This document shows, in pieces, positions 33,004 to 41,628 of a stretch of 64,000 bases of DNA. Each line of letters opens with the position of its first letter. The first letter of the stretch is position 1. A program made the translations under genes and the position numbers. Under the pieces are notes generated by a model. The model did not search any database. It worked only from the letters and a program-made list of their open reading frames with translations, and had not been told where the DNA came from. The DNA is from Nostocoides_A vanveenii (GTDB lineage Bacteria; Actinomycetota; Actinomycetes; Actinomycetales; Dermatophilaceae): contig NZ_BAAAPN010000103.1 in NCBI RefSeq assembly GCF_039531165.1, positions 1 to 64,000 of the forward strand. The letters are read 5' to 3'.

Positions 33004-33973
33004 TGCGCAGCGCCAGGCCCAGGTCCAGCGCCGCCCGCGCGAGGCGCGCAGCGCCCGCGCGTTCGCCCATCAGCAGTTCGCGGTCATAGGTCTCGACGCG
33101 CAGGCCCGGCGGGCCGGGGACGGCATCGGCCGGGTCGATCAGCCACCCGTCGAGGAAGTCGGCGTACAGGCTCGCCACCCCAGCGGCGCTCGATTCAACG
33201 CCGATGGCGCTCAGGCAGGCGTCGGCATGCCCGCGCACGGGTCGCCCGCCGATCAGCGGTGACACCCCGACCACCGGCGCGGTGGTGCCGCGCAGGGCAT
33301 CGCGCACGCCGGGCACGCCCAGGATGATCCCGATCGAGACCACGGGGTTGCTCGGGGGCAGGATCACCAGGTCGGCCTCGCGGATCGCGTCGAGCACCCC
33401 GGGCGCCGCGGCCGCTCGGTCCAGCCCGGCCACGACGAAGCGCTGCGCGGGCGTCCGCGTGCGGTCCTCGACCCACCACTGCTGGAAGTGGATCGCCTGC
33501 GGGCCGTCCTCGCGCTCAACAACGACATGGGTCTCGACCGGCGCGTCCGTCATAGGCAGCAGGGTGATCCGTTGTCCCGGCAGTCCCCACCGGGTTGCCA
33601 GCCGCTCGGTGATGGCGGTCGGCTGTAGGCCCTCGCCGAGCCAGTATGAGCGCGCGATGTGCGTCCCGAAGTCGCGGTCGCCAAGCCCGAACCACTGCGG
33701 TCCCACGCCGTATGCCGCGAGCTCACCCTGGACGATGCGGCTGTCGTCCGCGCGTCCCCACCCTTGCGCCTCGTCGATCCCGCCGCCGAGGGTGTAGAGC
33801 AGGGTGTCGACATCGGGGCTGACCCGCAGCCCGAAGAGCGTGATGTCGTCGCCAGTATTGGCGACGATCGTCAGATCGGATTGCGCGAGAGCAGGGTCCG
33901 CGTCGAGGGCGTCGCGCAACCCGCGCAGGAAGCGGGCGCCACCGACGCCGCCGGCCAAGGCGGTGATCAACAT
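32996..33973 (-). CDS. fbiA: Phosphoenolpyruvyl/2-phospho-L-lactate transferase
   Basis: A 325-residue CofD/FbiA enzyme. It transfers the phosphoenolpyruvyl (or phospholactyl) group to 7,8-didemethyl-8-hydroxy-5-deazariboflavin, making (dehydro-)F420-0. Signatures are ITALAGGVGGARFLRGLRDA at the N-terminus, VANTGDDITLFGLRVSPDVD and ILPPSNPVVSIGIILGVPG. The start at ATG 33973 follows AAGGATG as ribosome site, and upstream lies a CCCTCGAGGG palindrome. FbiB follows with an 8-base overlap. The order whiB-fbiA-fbiB is as in mycobacteria. F420 feeds the LLM enzyme at 13.3 kb and perhaps the split-barrel protein at 1.1 kb. Confidence 0.93.
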   Translation of the reverse strand: MLITALAGGVGGARFLRGLRDALDADPALAQSDLTIVANTGDDITLFGLRVSPDVDTLLYTLGGGIDEAQGWGRADDSRIVQGELAAYGVGPQWFGLGDRDFGTHIARSYWLGEGLQPTAITERLATRWGLPGQRITLLPMTDAPVETHVVVEREDGPQAIHFQQWWVEDRTRTPAQRFVVAGLDRAAAAPGVLDAIREADLVILPPSNPVVSIGIILGVPGVRDALRGTTAPVVGVSPLIGGRPVRGHADACLSAIGVESSAAGVASLYADFLDGWLIDPADAVPGPPGLRVETYDRELLMGERAGAARLARAALDLGLALRND

Positions 33974-33993
33974 GGCGGCATCCTTGCGTATAT

Positions 33994-34003
33994 CCCTCGA
34001 GGG
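33994..34003. promoter_or_regulatory. Palindrome upstream of fbiA / whiB
   Basis: CCCTCGAGGG is a perfect 10-base palindrome 21 bases upstream of the fbiA ATG in the 144-base divergent region with whiB. It could be a repressor or activator site; no regulator is identified. Confidence 0.3.
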
Positions 34004-34117
34004 CTTGACTTCCGGGGTATGACACGCATGTAATTCCATTGGTGTGGTTACGGTACGGGCACGATGTGGCGTGTTCGCTACTGACAAGTAAGTCCGAAGT
34101 GGAGTGAGGAGTGGCCC

Positions 34118-34375
34118 GTGCCTGACGTGGTGTATTTGGGGCTCGCTGTCGACGAAGCCCTGTCCTGGCAGGAGCGTTCGCTGTGTGCCCAGACCGATCC
34201 GGAGGCCTTCTTCCCCGAGAAAGGTGGCTCCACCCGGGAGGCCAAGAAGGTCTGCGTCGGCTGCGACGTCCGTGCCGAATGCCTGGCCTACGCTCTGGCC
34301 AATGACGAGCGTTTCGGCATCTGGGGCGGGCTCTCCGAGCGCGAGCGCCGCAAGCTGAAGCGGCGCGCGGTCTGA
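34118..34375 (+). CDS. whiB2: WhiB2-like iron-sulfur regulator
   Basis: An 85-residue WhiB protein. It has the four cluster Cys (C23, C46, C49, C55 as C-X22-C-X2-C-X5-C), the turn FGIWGGL, and a basic C-terminal tail ERRKLKRRAV. WhiB proteins bind a 4Fe-4S cluster and a sigma factor to control promoters. Position next to fbiA matches whiB2 (whmD, Rv3260c) of mycobacteria, involved in cell division and septation, and the sequence fits that subgroup. GTG 34118 follows a GAGGAG ribosome site at about 6 bases, so this transcript has a leader, unlike many neighbours. Confidence 0.88.
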   Translation: MPDVVYLGLAVDEALSWQERSLCAQTDPEAFFPEKGGSTREAKKVCVGCDVRAECLAYALANDERFGIWGGLSERERRKLKRRAV

Positions 34376-34413
34376 GCCGGCGCGCCTCGGCGCCCGCTCC
34401 CCGCTGCACCCGT

Positions 34414-37400
34414 ATGACTGCGCCCCTGACGCCTGACGTGCCCGCGTCGGGCCTCCACGTCACGGCTGTTCTCCTCGCCGAGCGCATCGACGATGCGCTC
34501 ATCGACGCGCTCTGGGCGCTCGCCGACCAGGACTTACCCGCCGATGCCCTGGTCGTGCTCGACGCCACGCCGGCCGGTGATCTCACCGAACGTCTGCCGC
34601 GCTCCCAGGCCCTGCTCGATCAGCTGCCCACCACCACGGTCCTTCGCGTCCGTCCGGGGACCGACCTGCGGGAGGGCCTGCCGGATGCGGTGGCCGCCGC
34701 GGACGCTGCGGCCGGCGACGCCGCCAACCCGGGGACGAGCGCCCTGTGGCTACTCACCGGCGCTACGGTGGCCGAGCACGACGCCCTCGGCCATCTCGCC
34801 GCCACCCTCGCCGGCTCCCACAGTGTCGGCATGGCCGCCCCCAAACTCACCGACGCCAACCGCACCTCTCGCTTGCAGCGCTTCGGGATCCAGATCACCC
34901 GCTCCGGCCGGCTCCAACTCGACCCGCGCCCCGGCCAACCCGACCAGCAGCAGTACGACGACCGCGTCGATGCCCTCGCGGCGCCCGCCGAGGGCCTGCT
35001 CCTGCGTCGCACGACGTATGCCGATCTGGGCGCCCACCGCTCCACGCTCGGCTCGCTCGGGCGCGACCTCGACTTCGGCTGGCGCGCCCAACTCGCCGGG
35101 CACCGGGTCGAGTTGAGCCCGCGGGCGCGGGTCCGGCTGGGCACGGCATACGCCTCGGTGCCGAGCGCGTCCGATCGCCGCGATGCCCGGCGAGTGGCCC
35201 TGGCCCGCGGTCCGATCCTGACCGCCCCGATCCGCGCGCTGTGGATCGCGCTGAGCACCGCGGCCGTCGCGCTCGGCCTGGCCGTGCTGAAGAGGCCGGC
35301 CGCCGCCCGCCGCCAGGCCGGCGACCTGATCGCCGTCCTCGACCCCTGGCGCCCGATTGCCGCCCGCTGGCGCACTCGCGGCCGGCGGCGGGTCCGCCAT
35401 CGCGACCTGCGGGGCCTGTTCGTCACCTCGTCCCAGGCGCGCGCCCGGGCCCGCGATCGCCTCCATGACGTCCTCGTGCCTCGCCGCGCCGGCTCCCGCG
35501 CTCCGGCCCCCAGCGCGCCTGGCGAGGCGCGACCGCTGATCTCCAGCCCCGCGGTCTGGGGGACCTTTCTGATCGCCGGGCTCGCTGCCACGGCTGCACG
35601 AACCCTGCCGGGCTCCCTCGACGCGGGTCTGACCGCCGGCTTGCACGGCGGCCAGTTGCGCCCGCTCAGCAGCGACGCCGCCGCGTTGTGGCACTCGTGG
35701 TGGGACGGCTGGGTCGGCTCCGGGCTCGGTGTCGCCGGCCCCGGAGCGCCCGGATCCGGCATCCTCGCCCTGTTGACCTGGCTCTTTCAGGCCCTCCCCG
35801 GCGAGGCCGGACCCAACCCCGCCGGCCGCGTGATCGGCCTGCTGATGATGGCGAGCCTCCCGCTCGCCGCGCTGATCACGTATGCCGCAGCCCGCGTCGG
35901 TACCGAGCGTCGCCTGCCGCGCGCGGTGGTCGCGTTGCTCTGGGTCGTCAATCCCGTGGCCGTCACGGCGCTCGCTCAAGGCCGCCTCGGCCCGCTGGCA
36001 GCGCTCGTCGCCTTGCCGATCGTGCTCGCCGGGGTGGTGTCGATGACCCGGCCCGCGGTGCGCCCGGGCGTGATGGCGATGACCGCGCTCGCGACCGCGG
36101 GCCTGGCGACCGTCCTCCCAGGCACCCTTGCCCTGGCTGGGGCGCTCACCCTTGGGCTGCTCCTCGCAGGCGGCCGCGTGGCACGCGTCCGGGCCATCGG
36201 CTTCCTGCCGCTGGTCGCCCTCGCCGCCGCCCCCACACTGCTGCGCCTGAGGGAGCGGCCCGCGGGTTTGTTGAGCGGGTGGGGCGGGCTGGCCAGCGAG
36301 GCGACACCGCCGCCCTGGCAACTCGCTCTGCTGCACGCCGGCCCGACGACGCCCGACGGCTCCGCGCTCGGGGGGCCCGGCGACTACCGGGTGTGGCTGG
36401 CCGTCCCGGTCCTCGTCCTCGGCGTGCTCGGCCTGGCCCGCCCAACTCGGCGTCCCGGGCTGGCCGCTGCCTCCGCGCTCCTCGCCCTCGGCGGGCTCGC
36501 GCTGGCTCTCGCGAGCCCGCACCTGCAGGTCGGTACGGCAGCCGACGGCACCTCGCTGACGCCCTGGCCGGGCATCGGTCTCCTCGTCGTCGTCGCCGGT
36601 CTGCTCGGGGCGGGCCTGCTGGCGATGGACGACCCGGCCCCTGCCACCGGCCGGGTCGGCCACCCCGTGACCCCAGGCGCGGCGTGGCGGGTCCCCGCCG
36701 TCGTCGTCGCGGGACTGGGCGGGCTGGCGCTGGCCGGCCAATTCGCCTGGAGCGGCCTGGGCAGCGGCCTCTCGCCGGCGCTCGATCCGCGGCCGGCCGT
36801 CGCCAGCGACCAGGCCACCGGCGACGCTGCCACGCGCACCCTGATTCTTCGTCCGAAAACCGAAACCGCTTCCGCGCCATCGGGATTGACGTACGACCTG
36901 ATCGGTCGCGAGCCGGGCATCCCCGCCCGCGACCTGCCCACCGACAGCGGCAACCGGCAACTCGAACGCCAGATCGCGGCGCTGGTGGACGCCGGCGCCA
37001 ATGGCATCGGCGCAGATCCGGCACGTGGCCTGGCCCAGTGGGCGATCGGCTTCGTCGTAGCCGACGGCGAACTGGGCGCGCCGTTGATCCGCCAGCTGGA
37101 TGCGACGTCCGGCCTGACCCGGATCGGCGACTACCGCGGCCGGCCGGTCTGGCGCGTAGAACCCGAATCGGGAGCCGAGCGCCTCGCCCCCGCGCGCGTG
37201 CGGTGGGTGCCCGCCGCCTCCCCGGCCCCGGGGTGGGGAAGCACCGTCCCCGTGACCGGTTCGCACGCGGCGACCCGCGAGCCGCTGACCGGCCAAGGCA
37301 CGCTCGTCATCGCCGAACCGGCCGGCTGGGCCGGCCGCGCCGTCGTGTCCGCCTCCGGCACCCGGCTCGCCGCGACCGTCAGCGCCGACGGCCTACTGAC

Positions 37401-37590
37401 GTATGCCGTGCCCGCCGGCGCCGATGCCGTCCGGATTGCGGTGCCCCCGCAGCACCGGCTCGGCCAATGGGCCTACCTCGCGGCTCTGCTCCTGCTGGTC
37501 TATCTCGCGATCCCGCTCGGCGCACCGCCGCGATCCGTCGCCGCAGCCGCGGGCGCTCCCGCCGGTCAATCCGAAGGGGAGCCGGCATGA
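34414..37590 (+). CDS. Large membrane glycosyltransferase (GT2-like N-terminus)
   Basis: A 1058-residue protein. Residues about 1-260 form a GT2-like fold, though the donor-site acidic motif seen in relatives (WLLHDDS-like) is here WLLTGATVAEHDAL (about 110-125), lacking DxD. The later motif GRDLDFGWRAQLAGHR is kept. From about 285, and then 380-740, there are many transmembrane helices, and a further soluble part precedes a final helix near 1030. Mycobacterial and other actinobacterial counterparts sit between whiB and the metallopeptidase gene. The substrate is unknown. A TTA codon lies at 34534. The stop overlaps the DUF5719 start (ATGA). Confidence 0.8.
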   Translation: MTAPLTPDVPASGLHVTAVLLAERIDDALIDALWALADQDLPADALVVLDATPAGDLTERLPRSQALLDQLPTTTVLRVRPGTDLREGLPDAVAAADAAAGDAANPGTSALWLLTGATVAEHDALGHLAATLAGSHSVGMAAPKLTDANRTSRLQRFGIQITRSGRLQLDPRPGQPDQQQYDDRVDALAAPAEGLLLRRTTYADLGAHRSTLGSLGRDLDFGWRAQLAGHRVELSPRARVRLGTAYASVPSASDRRDARRVALARGPILTAPIRALWIALSTAAVALGLAVLKRPAAARRQAGDLIAVLDPWRPIAARWRTRGRRRVRHRDLRGLFVTSSQARARARDRLHDVLVPRRAGSRAPAPSAPGEARPLISSPAVWGTFLIAGLAATAARTLPGSLDAGLTAGLHGGQLRPLSSDAAALWHSWWDGWVGSGLGVAGPGAPGSGILALLTWLFQALPGEAGPNPAGRVIGLLMMASLPLAALITYAAARVGTERRLPRAVVALLWVVNPVAVTALAQGRLGPLAALVALPIVLAGVVSMTRPAVRPGVMAMTALATAGLATVLPGTLALAGALTLGLLLAGGRVARVRAIGFLPLVALAAAPTLLRLRERPAGLLSGWGGLASEATPPPWQLALLHAGPTTPDGSALGGPGDYRVWLAVPVLVLGVLGLARPTRRPGLAAASALLALGGLALALASPHLQVGTAADGTSLTPWPGIGLLVVVAGLLGAGLLAMDDPAPATGRVGHPVTPGAAWRVPAVVVAGLGGLALAGQFAWSGLGSGLSPALDPRPAVASDQATGDAATRTLILRPKTETASAPSGLTYDLIGREPGIPARDLPTDSGNRQLERQIAALVDAGANGIGADPARGLAQWAIGFVVADGELGAPLIRQLDATSGLTRIGDYRGRPVWRVEPESGAERLAPARVRWVPAASPAPGWGSTVPVTGSHAATREPLTGQGTLVIAEPAGWAGRAVVSASGTRLAATVSADGLLTYAVPAGADAVRIAVPPQHRLGQWAYLAALLLLVYLAIPLGAPPRSVAAAAGAPAGQSEGEPA

Positions 37591-39083
37591 CGCGCCCGAT
37601 CACCGCCGCCGCCCGGACCGTTGCCACGCTGGCTGCGGGCGCCGCGCTGGTCTACGGGGCGGGGCAGGTCGAAACCACCGTCGACGTGCGCACCGATCCG
37701 GTCGCCGGCGCCGCCGGTCAGGTCGCCGTCACCTCCAGCGCGCTCTTCTGCCCGGGAGCCGAGATCGCCGGCGTCCCGGGCGTCCCCTCGGTGGCCACCA
37801 TAGCCACCCTCATCGGGTCGGCAGCGCCCGTCGAAGCATTGCCACCTGCGGTCACTTCGGTGGGGACGACGGGCGACCTCCAGGCCCGCACCGGCCAGGA
37901 CGGCATCCTCGCCACGGACACGACGGCCACCGGCGGTGCCCGATCGAGCGATGCGCGGACCCCCGTCACGGCGACCATGGCGGGCCCGGACCCGGCGCTG
38001 GTGACGGCAACCGGTGCGCGGGCCCCGGGCCTGATCGCGGGCCAGCAGAACGACGCCGCGGGCAAGACGGTCGCAGGGCTGGCCGCCCTGCCCTGCCTGA
38101 CCCCCACCGCGGATGCCTGGCTGACCGGTGGATCGGGCGAACCCGGCCGCCAGGAGCGGCTTCTGCTTCTCAACCCCGGCGCCAACTCGGTGACCGTCGA
38201 TGTCGACGTCTTCGGCAAGACCGGCCCCATTGATGCACCCGGCGGGCGCGGCATCGTCGTCCCGCCGCGGGCACGCACCAGCGTGCTACTCGACGCCCTC
38301 GCCCCCGACGAGGCCAGCCCCGCTTTTCATCTGGTCAGCCGGGGCGGTTTCGTCGTCGCCGCGCTGAACGACTACTGGCTCGACGGCGTCACGCCGCGCG
38401 GCATCGAGGACCTCGCGCCCCTCGCGACGCCGGGCACCCGCCTGGTGGTCCCCGGCATCCCGGCGGACGTGCCCGCGACGGTCCGCGTGGTCGGTGCGGG
38501 GGAGAAGGAGGCGCTCGTCCAGATCCGCGCGCTGACGACCGACGGTCCCCGGGCCCTGCCCGGCGGCCGCGGTGTTCTGCGCGTGCCCGCGGGCAGCGTC
38601 GCCGAACTCTCGATCCCGGCGCCGGACGCCACGCTCGCCCTGGAGATCACGGCCGATCAGCCCGTCACCGCCGCCGCCCTCAGCGCCCCGAAGTCAGGCA
38701 GCGACTTCGGCTGGTCGGTCGCCTCGCCCGCGACCGCAGCCGTCTCGGCCGCTGCCTATCCGCCCCTCGCCGCTGATTCACCACGCCACCGGACGCTGGC
38801 GCTGGCAGCTGTCGACGGCCCCGTCACGGCGCAGGTCACCACCCGCGCCGCGGACGGCGCCCCCCGGACGGCCACGATCGCCGTGCCCGCCGATGCCAGC
38901 CGCACCTTTGATGTCAGCGACAGCATTGCCGTATGGGTGCGCCCCACCTCCGGGGCCGGCCAACTCCACGCTGCGGTCACCACGAGCGCACCCGCGGGGG
39001 ACGACTTCGTGCTCGCGGGCCTCCCGCTCCAGCCGGTCCGGCTCACGGTCACCCCGGTCACTGTCCAGCCCGATCGCGGCTGA
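37587..39083 (+). CDS. DUF5719 exported protein
   Basis: A 498-residue protein with an N-terminal hydrophobic segment (about 10-26) acting as signal or anchor, so it is outside the membrane. The body is built of beta-rich stretches such as RLLLLNPGANSVTVDVDVFG and EKEALVQIRALTTDGPRAL, with many Ala/Thr/Val residues and no catalytic motif. It matches DUF5719, which consistently follows the large membrane glycosyltransferase in Actinobacteria. I infer a shared function in surface glycan assembly or display. ATG 37587 overlaps the upstream stop, with GAAGGGGAG as ribosome site. Confidence 0.85.
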   Translation: MTRPITAAARTVATLAAGAALVYGAGQVETTVDVRTDPVAGAAGQVAVTSSALFCPGAEIAGVPGVPSVATIATLIGSAAPVEALPPAVTSVGTTGDLQARTGQDGILATDTTATGGARSSDARTPVTATMAGPDPALVTATGARAPGLIAGQQNDAAGKTVAGLAALPCLTPTADAWLTGGSGEPGRQERLLLLNPGANSVTVDVDVFGKTGPIDAPGGRGIVVPPRARTSVLLDALAPDEASPAFHLVSRGGFVVAALNDYWLDGVTPRGIEDLAPLATPGTRLVVPGIPADVPATVRVVGAGEKEALVQIRALTTDGPRALPGGRGVLRVPAGSVAELSIPAPDATLALEITADQPVTAAALSAPKSGSDFGWSVASPATAAVSAAAYPPLAADSPRHRTLALAAVDGPVTAQVTTRAADGAPRTATIAVPADASRTFDVSDSIAVWVRPTSGAGQLHAAVTTSAPAGDDFVLAGLPLQPVRLTVTPVTVQPDRG

Positions 39084-39098
39084 ACGTCCGGCGCCGGG

Positions 39099-39512
39099 TC
39101 AATGCGAGTCCAGGTCCTCGGGCGCGACGCCGAGCAGGGCGGCGACATGCTCGGCGAGGATCACCCGCACCAGCTCGGGGCGTTCGGCCGGGTCCGCGCA
39201 GCGCGCCTCGATCGGGCGCCGGTAGAGCACGATTCGGGCGGGTAGCCGGCCGGCCGGCGGGAAGAGCCGGCCCAGGGGCAGCCGCTCGTCCTCCCATGGT
39301 GCCGGCTCGCTGGGTGGCACCTCTTCGACCGCGAATTCCGTTGCGGCATAACGCTGTCCGAGGGCTCGATCGAATCGCGCGGCCGACTCGATCACCAACT
39401 CGTCGAACGCCTGCGCCCGGGTCACCATCGCCGGTACGGGCGGCCAGGCCAGCGGACCGCGCGGGCCGCGTCCGTGCCGGTCGCGCCCGCGGGTGGGTGT
39501 CTGGCGCGTCAT
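39099..39512 (-). CDS. Zincin-like (metallopeptidase family) protein, motif degenerate
   Basis: A 137-residue protein of the family called metallopeptidase (Rv3259-like). The family core is RQARF-type helix, then EFAVEEVPPSEPAPW, PLGRLFPPAGRLPARIVLYRR, and a helix that normally holds HExxH. Here that helix reads VRVILAEHVAALLGVAPED, so the HExxH pattern is absent. Zinc protease activity is therefore doubtful; the fold may be kept for another role. The start at ATG 39512 is set by TACCAT (complement of 39520-39525) seven bases upstream. Divergent from DUF3499, as in mycobacteria. Confidence 0.8.
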   Translation of the reverse strand: MTRQTPTRGRDRHGRGPRGPLAWPPVPAMVTRAQAFDELVIESAARFDRALGQRYAATEFAVEEVPPSEPAPWEDERLPLGRLFPPAGRLPARIVLYRRPIEARCADPAERPELVRVILAEHVAALLGVAPEDLDSH

Positions 39513-39519
39513 ACCGGCG

Positions 39520-39568
39520 ATGGTACGGCGAGCCGTGGGTGCCATCGGGCAACGGGATGACTTAGTCT
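39520..39568. promoter_or_regulatory. Divergent leaderless promoters, zincin / DUF3499
   Basis: TACCAT on the minus strand (39525-39520) lies 7 bases before ATG 39512. TAGTCT on the plus strand (39563-39568) lies 6 bases before GTG 39575. Confidence 0.5.
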
Positions 39569-39574
39569 TCCCCG

Positions 39575-39940
39575 GTGACCGTCGCTCGCCGCTGCACCCG
39601 CACCGCCTGCGGCCGTGCCGCGATCGCCACGCTCACCTATGTGTATGCCGACCAGGTCGCCGTCCTTGGGCCGCTCTCGACCTATGCCGAGCCGCACTCC
39701 TACGACCTGTGCGGTGATCACGCCGACCGGTTGACCGCGCCGCGGGGCTGGGAAGTCGTCCGCCTGGCGATCGACGCGGCGCCCCCGGAGACCCACGACG
39801 ATCTCGTCGCGCTGGCCAATGTCGTGCGCGAGACCCGGCGCGCCACACCCGCTGCACCGCCCCCGGCACCCCCCGCGCCTAGCGGGCCGGGTGGCAATCG
39901 CCGCGCTCACCTGCGTGCGGTGCCCACCAGTTCGGACTGA
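39575..39940 (+). CDS. DUF3499 protein
   Basis: A 121-residue protein of the actinobacterial DUF3499 family (Rv3258c-like). A zinc-ribbon-like N-terminus, RRCTRTACGRAA plus DLCGDHADRLT, holds Cys and His pairs that probably bind a metal. ATLTYVYADQVAVLGPLS is the family strand region. The last 40 residues are Pro/Ala/Arg-rich. Function unknown. Leaderless start at GTG 39575. In many relatives a phosphomannomutase gene follows; here the next gene is Trm112-like after about 100 bases. Confidence 0.88.
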   Translation: MTVARRCTRTACGRAAIATLTYVYADQVAVLGPLSTYAEPHSYDLCGDHADRLTAPRGWEVVRLAIDAAPPETHDDLVALANVVRETRRATPAAPPPAPPAPSGPGGNRRAHLRAVPTSSD

Positions 39941-39993
39941 GCGGCGCCCCAGGGTGCGCCCGCCGGGTGCGCTGGGGGAGACTGGAGCACGAA

Positions 39994-40024
39994 CCGAACT
40001 CTCGACACGACCCGAACTCTCGAC
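39994..40024 (+). repeat. Direct repeat ahead of the Trm112 gene
   Basis: CCGAACTCTCGAC occurs at 39994-40006 and 40012-40024, an 18-base period, directly upstream of the Trm112-like start. Confidence 0.7.
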
Positions 40025-40042
40025 GCCGAAGGATGCCGACGC

Positions 40043-40237
40043 ATGAGCGAGCCCACCACGATCACCCCCTGGGTCCGTGAACTCCTGCGCTGCCCCAACT
40101 GCCTGGCCGAGCTGCGCGACGACGTCCATGACGGCGCCCCTGAACTCGTCTGCACCAACGACGACTGCGCCCGCGCCTACCCCGTCGAGGACGGCATCCC
40201 GGTGCTCCTGATCGACAAGGCCCGCCCGACCGCCTGA
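40043..40237 (+). CDS. Trm112 family protein
   Basis: A 64-residue zinc-binding protein with LRCPNCLAELRDD and LVCTNDDCARAYPVEDGIPV. Trm112-like proteins are small partners that stabilise methyltransferases in eukaryotes and archaea; in bacteria a role is less settled. AAGGATG lies 10 bases upstream of ATG 40043 as ribosome site. The SIS-domain gene begins 5 bases after its stop, so they are likely cotranscribed. Confidence 0.87.
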   Translation: MSEPTTITPWVRELLRCPNCLAELRDDVHDGAPELVCTNDDCARAYPVEDGIPVLLIDKARPTA

Positions 40238-40242
40238 TCGCC

Positions 40243-41466
40243 ATGGCTGCCTTCGACCACGACCGGCTCGACGATGCGGGCGCCCTCGCGAGCGCCGATC
40301 GCGCTGGCATGCTTCGCGCCCTGGCCGATTCGGGCGCCCAGATTCGCCGCGGGCTCACGCTCGCCGGCGAGAACCCGGCCCTGCGCTCGGGCCGCCTCGA
40401 GCGTCCCCGAGCCGTCGTCGTCGCCGCGATGGGCGCCGACGACCTGGTCGCCGACGTGCTCGCCACGCTGGCCGCGGGCCGGTCGCCCGTGCCGGTGTGG
40501 CCGACGCACGACCTGCCGCTGCCGGGCTGGGTCGGCTCGCTCGACGTGGTCGTCGCGGTTTCGCTCTCCGGGCGGGCCGGCGGCCCGATGCGCCTGGCCC
40601 ACGAGGCCGCCCGCCGGGGTGCCGCACTCGTCGGGATCGGCGCTGCCGACTCGCCCTTGGCGCACGTCACCGCGTCCGCGCGCGGTGTGTTCCTGCCCGT
40701 CACCGCGCCGCACGCGGCCTCGCGCGCCGCTGCTTGGGCATTGCTGACGCCCGCGCTGCTGGCGATGTCTGCCGCTGGTGTGCTGCCCATGGCCGCCGAC
40801 GAGTTGGAGGCTGCCGCCGACCGGCTGGACGCGGTTGCCGAGGCCTCCCGGCCGACCAGCGAATCCTTCGTCAGTCCGGCCAAGTCCCTCGCCGTCGAGT
40901 TCGCCGACCGGCTGCCGCTCGTGCTCGGCGACGGCCCGCTGGCCGGCGTCGCTGCCCGGCGCGCCGGCACCATGCTCGCCCGCACCGCCCGGGTGCCGGC
41001 CCTGACTGGCGTGCTCCCCGACGCGGCCGCGTCGATTCTCGCCTGCCTTGACGGACCGTATGCCGCGCCCCGCGCCGCCGACGGCGGGCGCGACATCTTC
41101 GCCGACCCGGAGCTTGAGGAGCAACGCACCGAGGCCGGTCTGCTCATGGTCCGCGACGCCGACCCCCGCACCGACCCCGATCTGCACCTGGGCGGCCTCG
41201 ACCTCGCCCCGATCCAGCCCGACCACGGCCTCGACCTCAGCGCGGAAGAGATCTCCCGGATCAATCTCGCGCAGGGTGTGAGCGACCTGGCCGAGGCGCG
41301 GGGCGCCCGTGTCCGGTCGCTGACCCCGGCGCCCGGCCCCGGCCTGGCCCGCCTCGCCGAACTCGTCGCGACCCTCGACTTCTCGGCTACCTACCTCGCC
41401 CTCGGTCACGGCTACGACCCCACACACGCCCCGGCCGTCGCCGAACTGCGCGATCTCCTCACGTAG
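40243..41466 (+). CDS. SIS-domain sugar-phosphate isomerase-like protein
   Basis: A 407-residue protein corresponding to Rv3256c/TobH-type proteins. It opens with FDHDRLDDAGALASADRAGM, and has a SIS-type fold with VVVAVSLSGRAGGPMRLAHE (sugar-phosphate binding Ser region), PLVLGDGPLAGVAARRAGTM, and a C-terminal DFSATYLALGHGYDPTHAPA. Homologues are annotated as bifunctional phosphoglucose/phosphomannose isomerase-like. The activity is not proven here. The neighbouring phosphomannomutase seen in relatives is absent, so the link to mannose metabolism is weaker in this genome. Confidence 0.8.
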   Translation: MAAFDHDRLDDAGALASADRAGMLRALADSGAQIRRGLTLAGENPALRSGRLERPRAVVVAAMGADDLVADVLATLAAGRSPVPVWPTHDLPLPGWVGSLDVVVAVSLSGRAGGPMRLAHEAARRGAALVGIGAADSPLAHVTASARGVFLPVTAPHAASRAAAWALLTPALLAMSAAGVLPMAADELEAAADRLDAVAEASRPTSESFVSPAKSLAVEFADRLPLVLGDGPLAGVAARRAGTMLARTARVPALTGVLPDAAASILACLDGPYAAPRAADGGRDIFADPELEEQRTEAGLLMVRDADPRTDPDLHLGGLDLAPIQPDHGLDLSAEEISRINLAQGVSDLAEARGARVRSLTPAPGPGLARLAELVATLDFSATYLALGHGYDPTHAPAVAELRDLLT

Positions 41467-41488
41467 CACCGCACGTCGCCCGGCCGGG

Positions 41489-41628
41489 TAAACTTGTCCA
41501 CCCCGGCGTGGGTGTTGACCCGCGCGCCGAGAGCGGCGGCGCCGGCCACCACAACGGCATACGTCAATCGGCCGCGCACGCGCGCGGCCACCGACGGGCC
41601 GTCCGACACCGTTGACAAGGATTTCTCA
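41489..41628 (+). promoter_or_regulatory. ahcY promoter and structured 5' leader
   Basis: TAAACT (41489-41494) is a likely -10, giving a transcript start near 41501 and a leader of about 128 bases. The leader holds a perfect 8-base stem, GGCCGCGC (41570-41577) with GCGCGGCC (41582-41589), and ends with the AAGGA ribosome site (41617-41621). I could not match it to the SAH-riboswitch consensus. Regulatory function is inferred from structure only. Confidence 0.4.

Noticed and set aside
41495..41628. SAH riboswitch in the ahcY leader
   Set aside because: The conserved core of the known class could not be found by eye; kept only as an unassigned structured leader.
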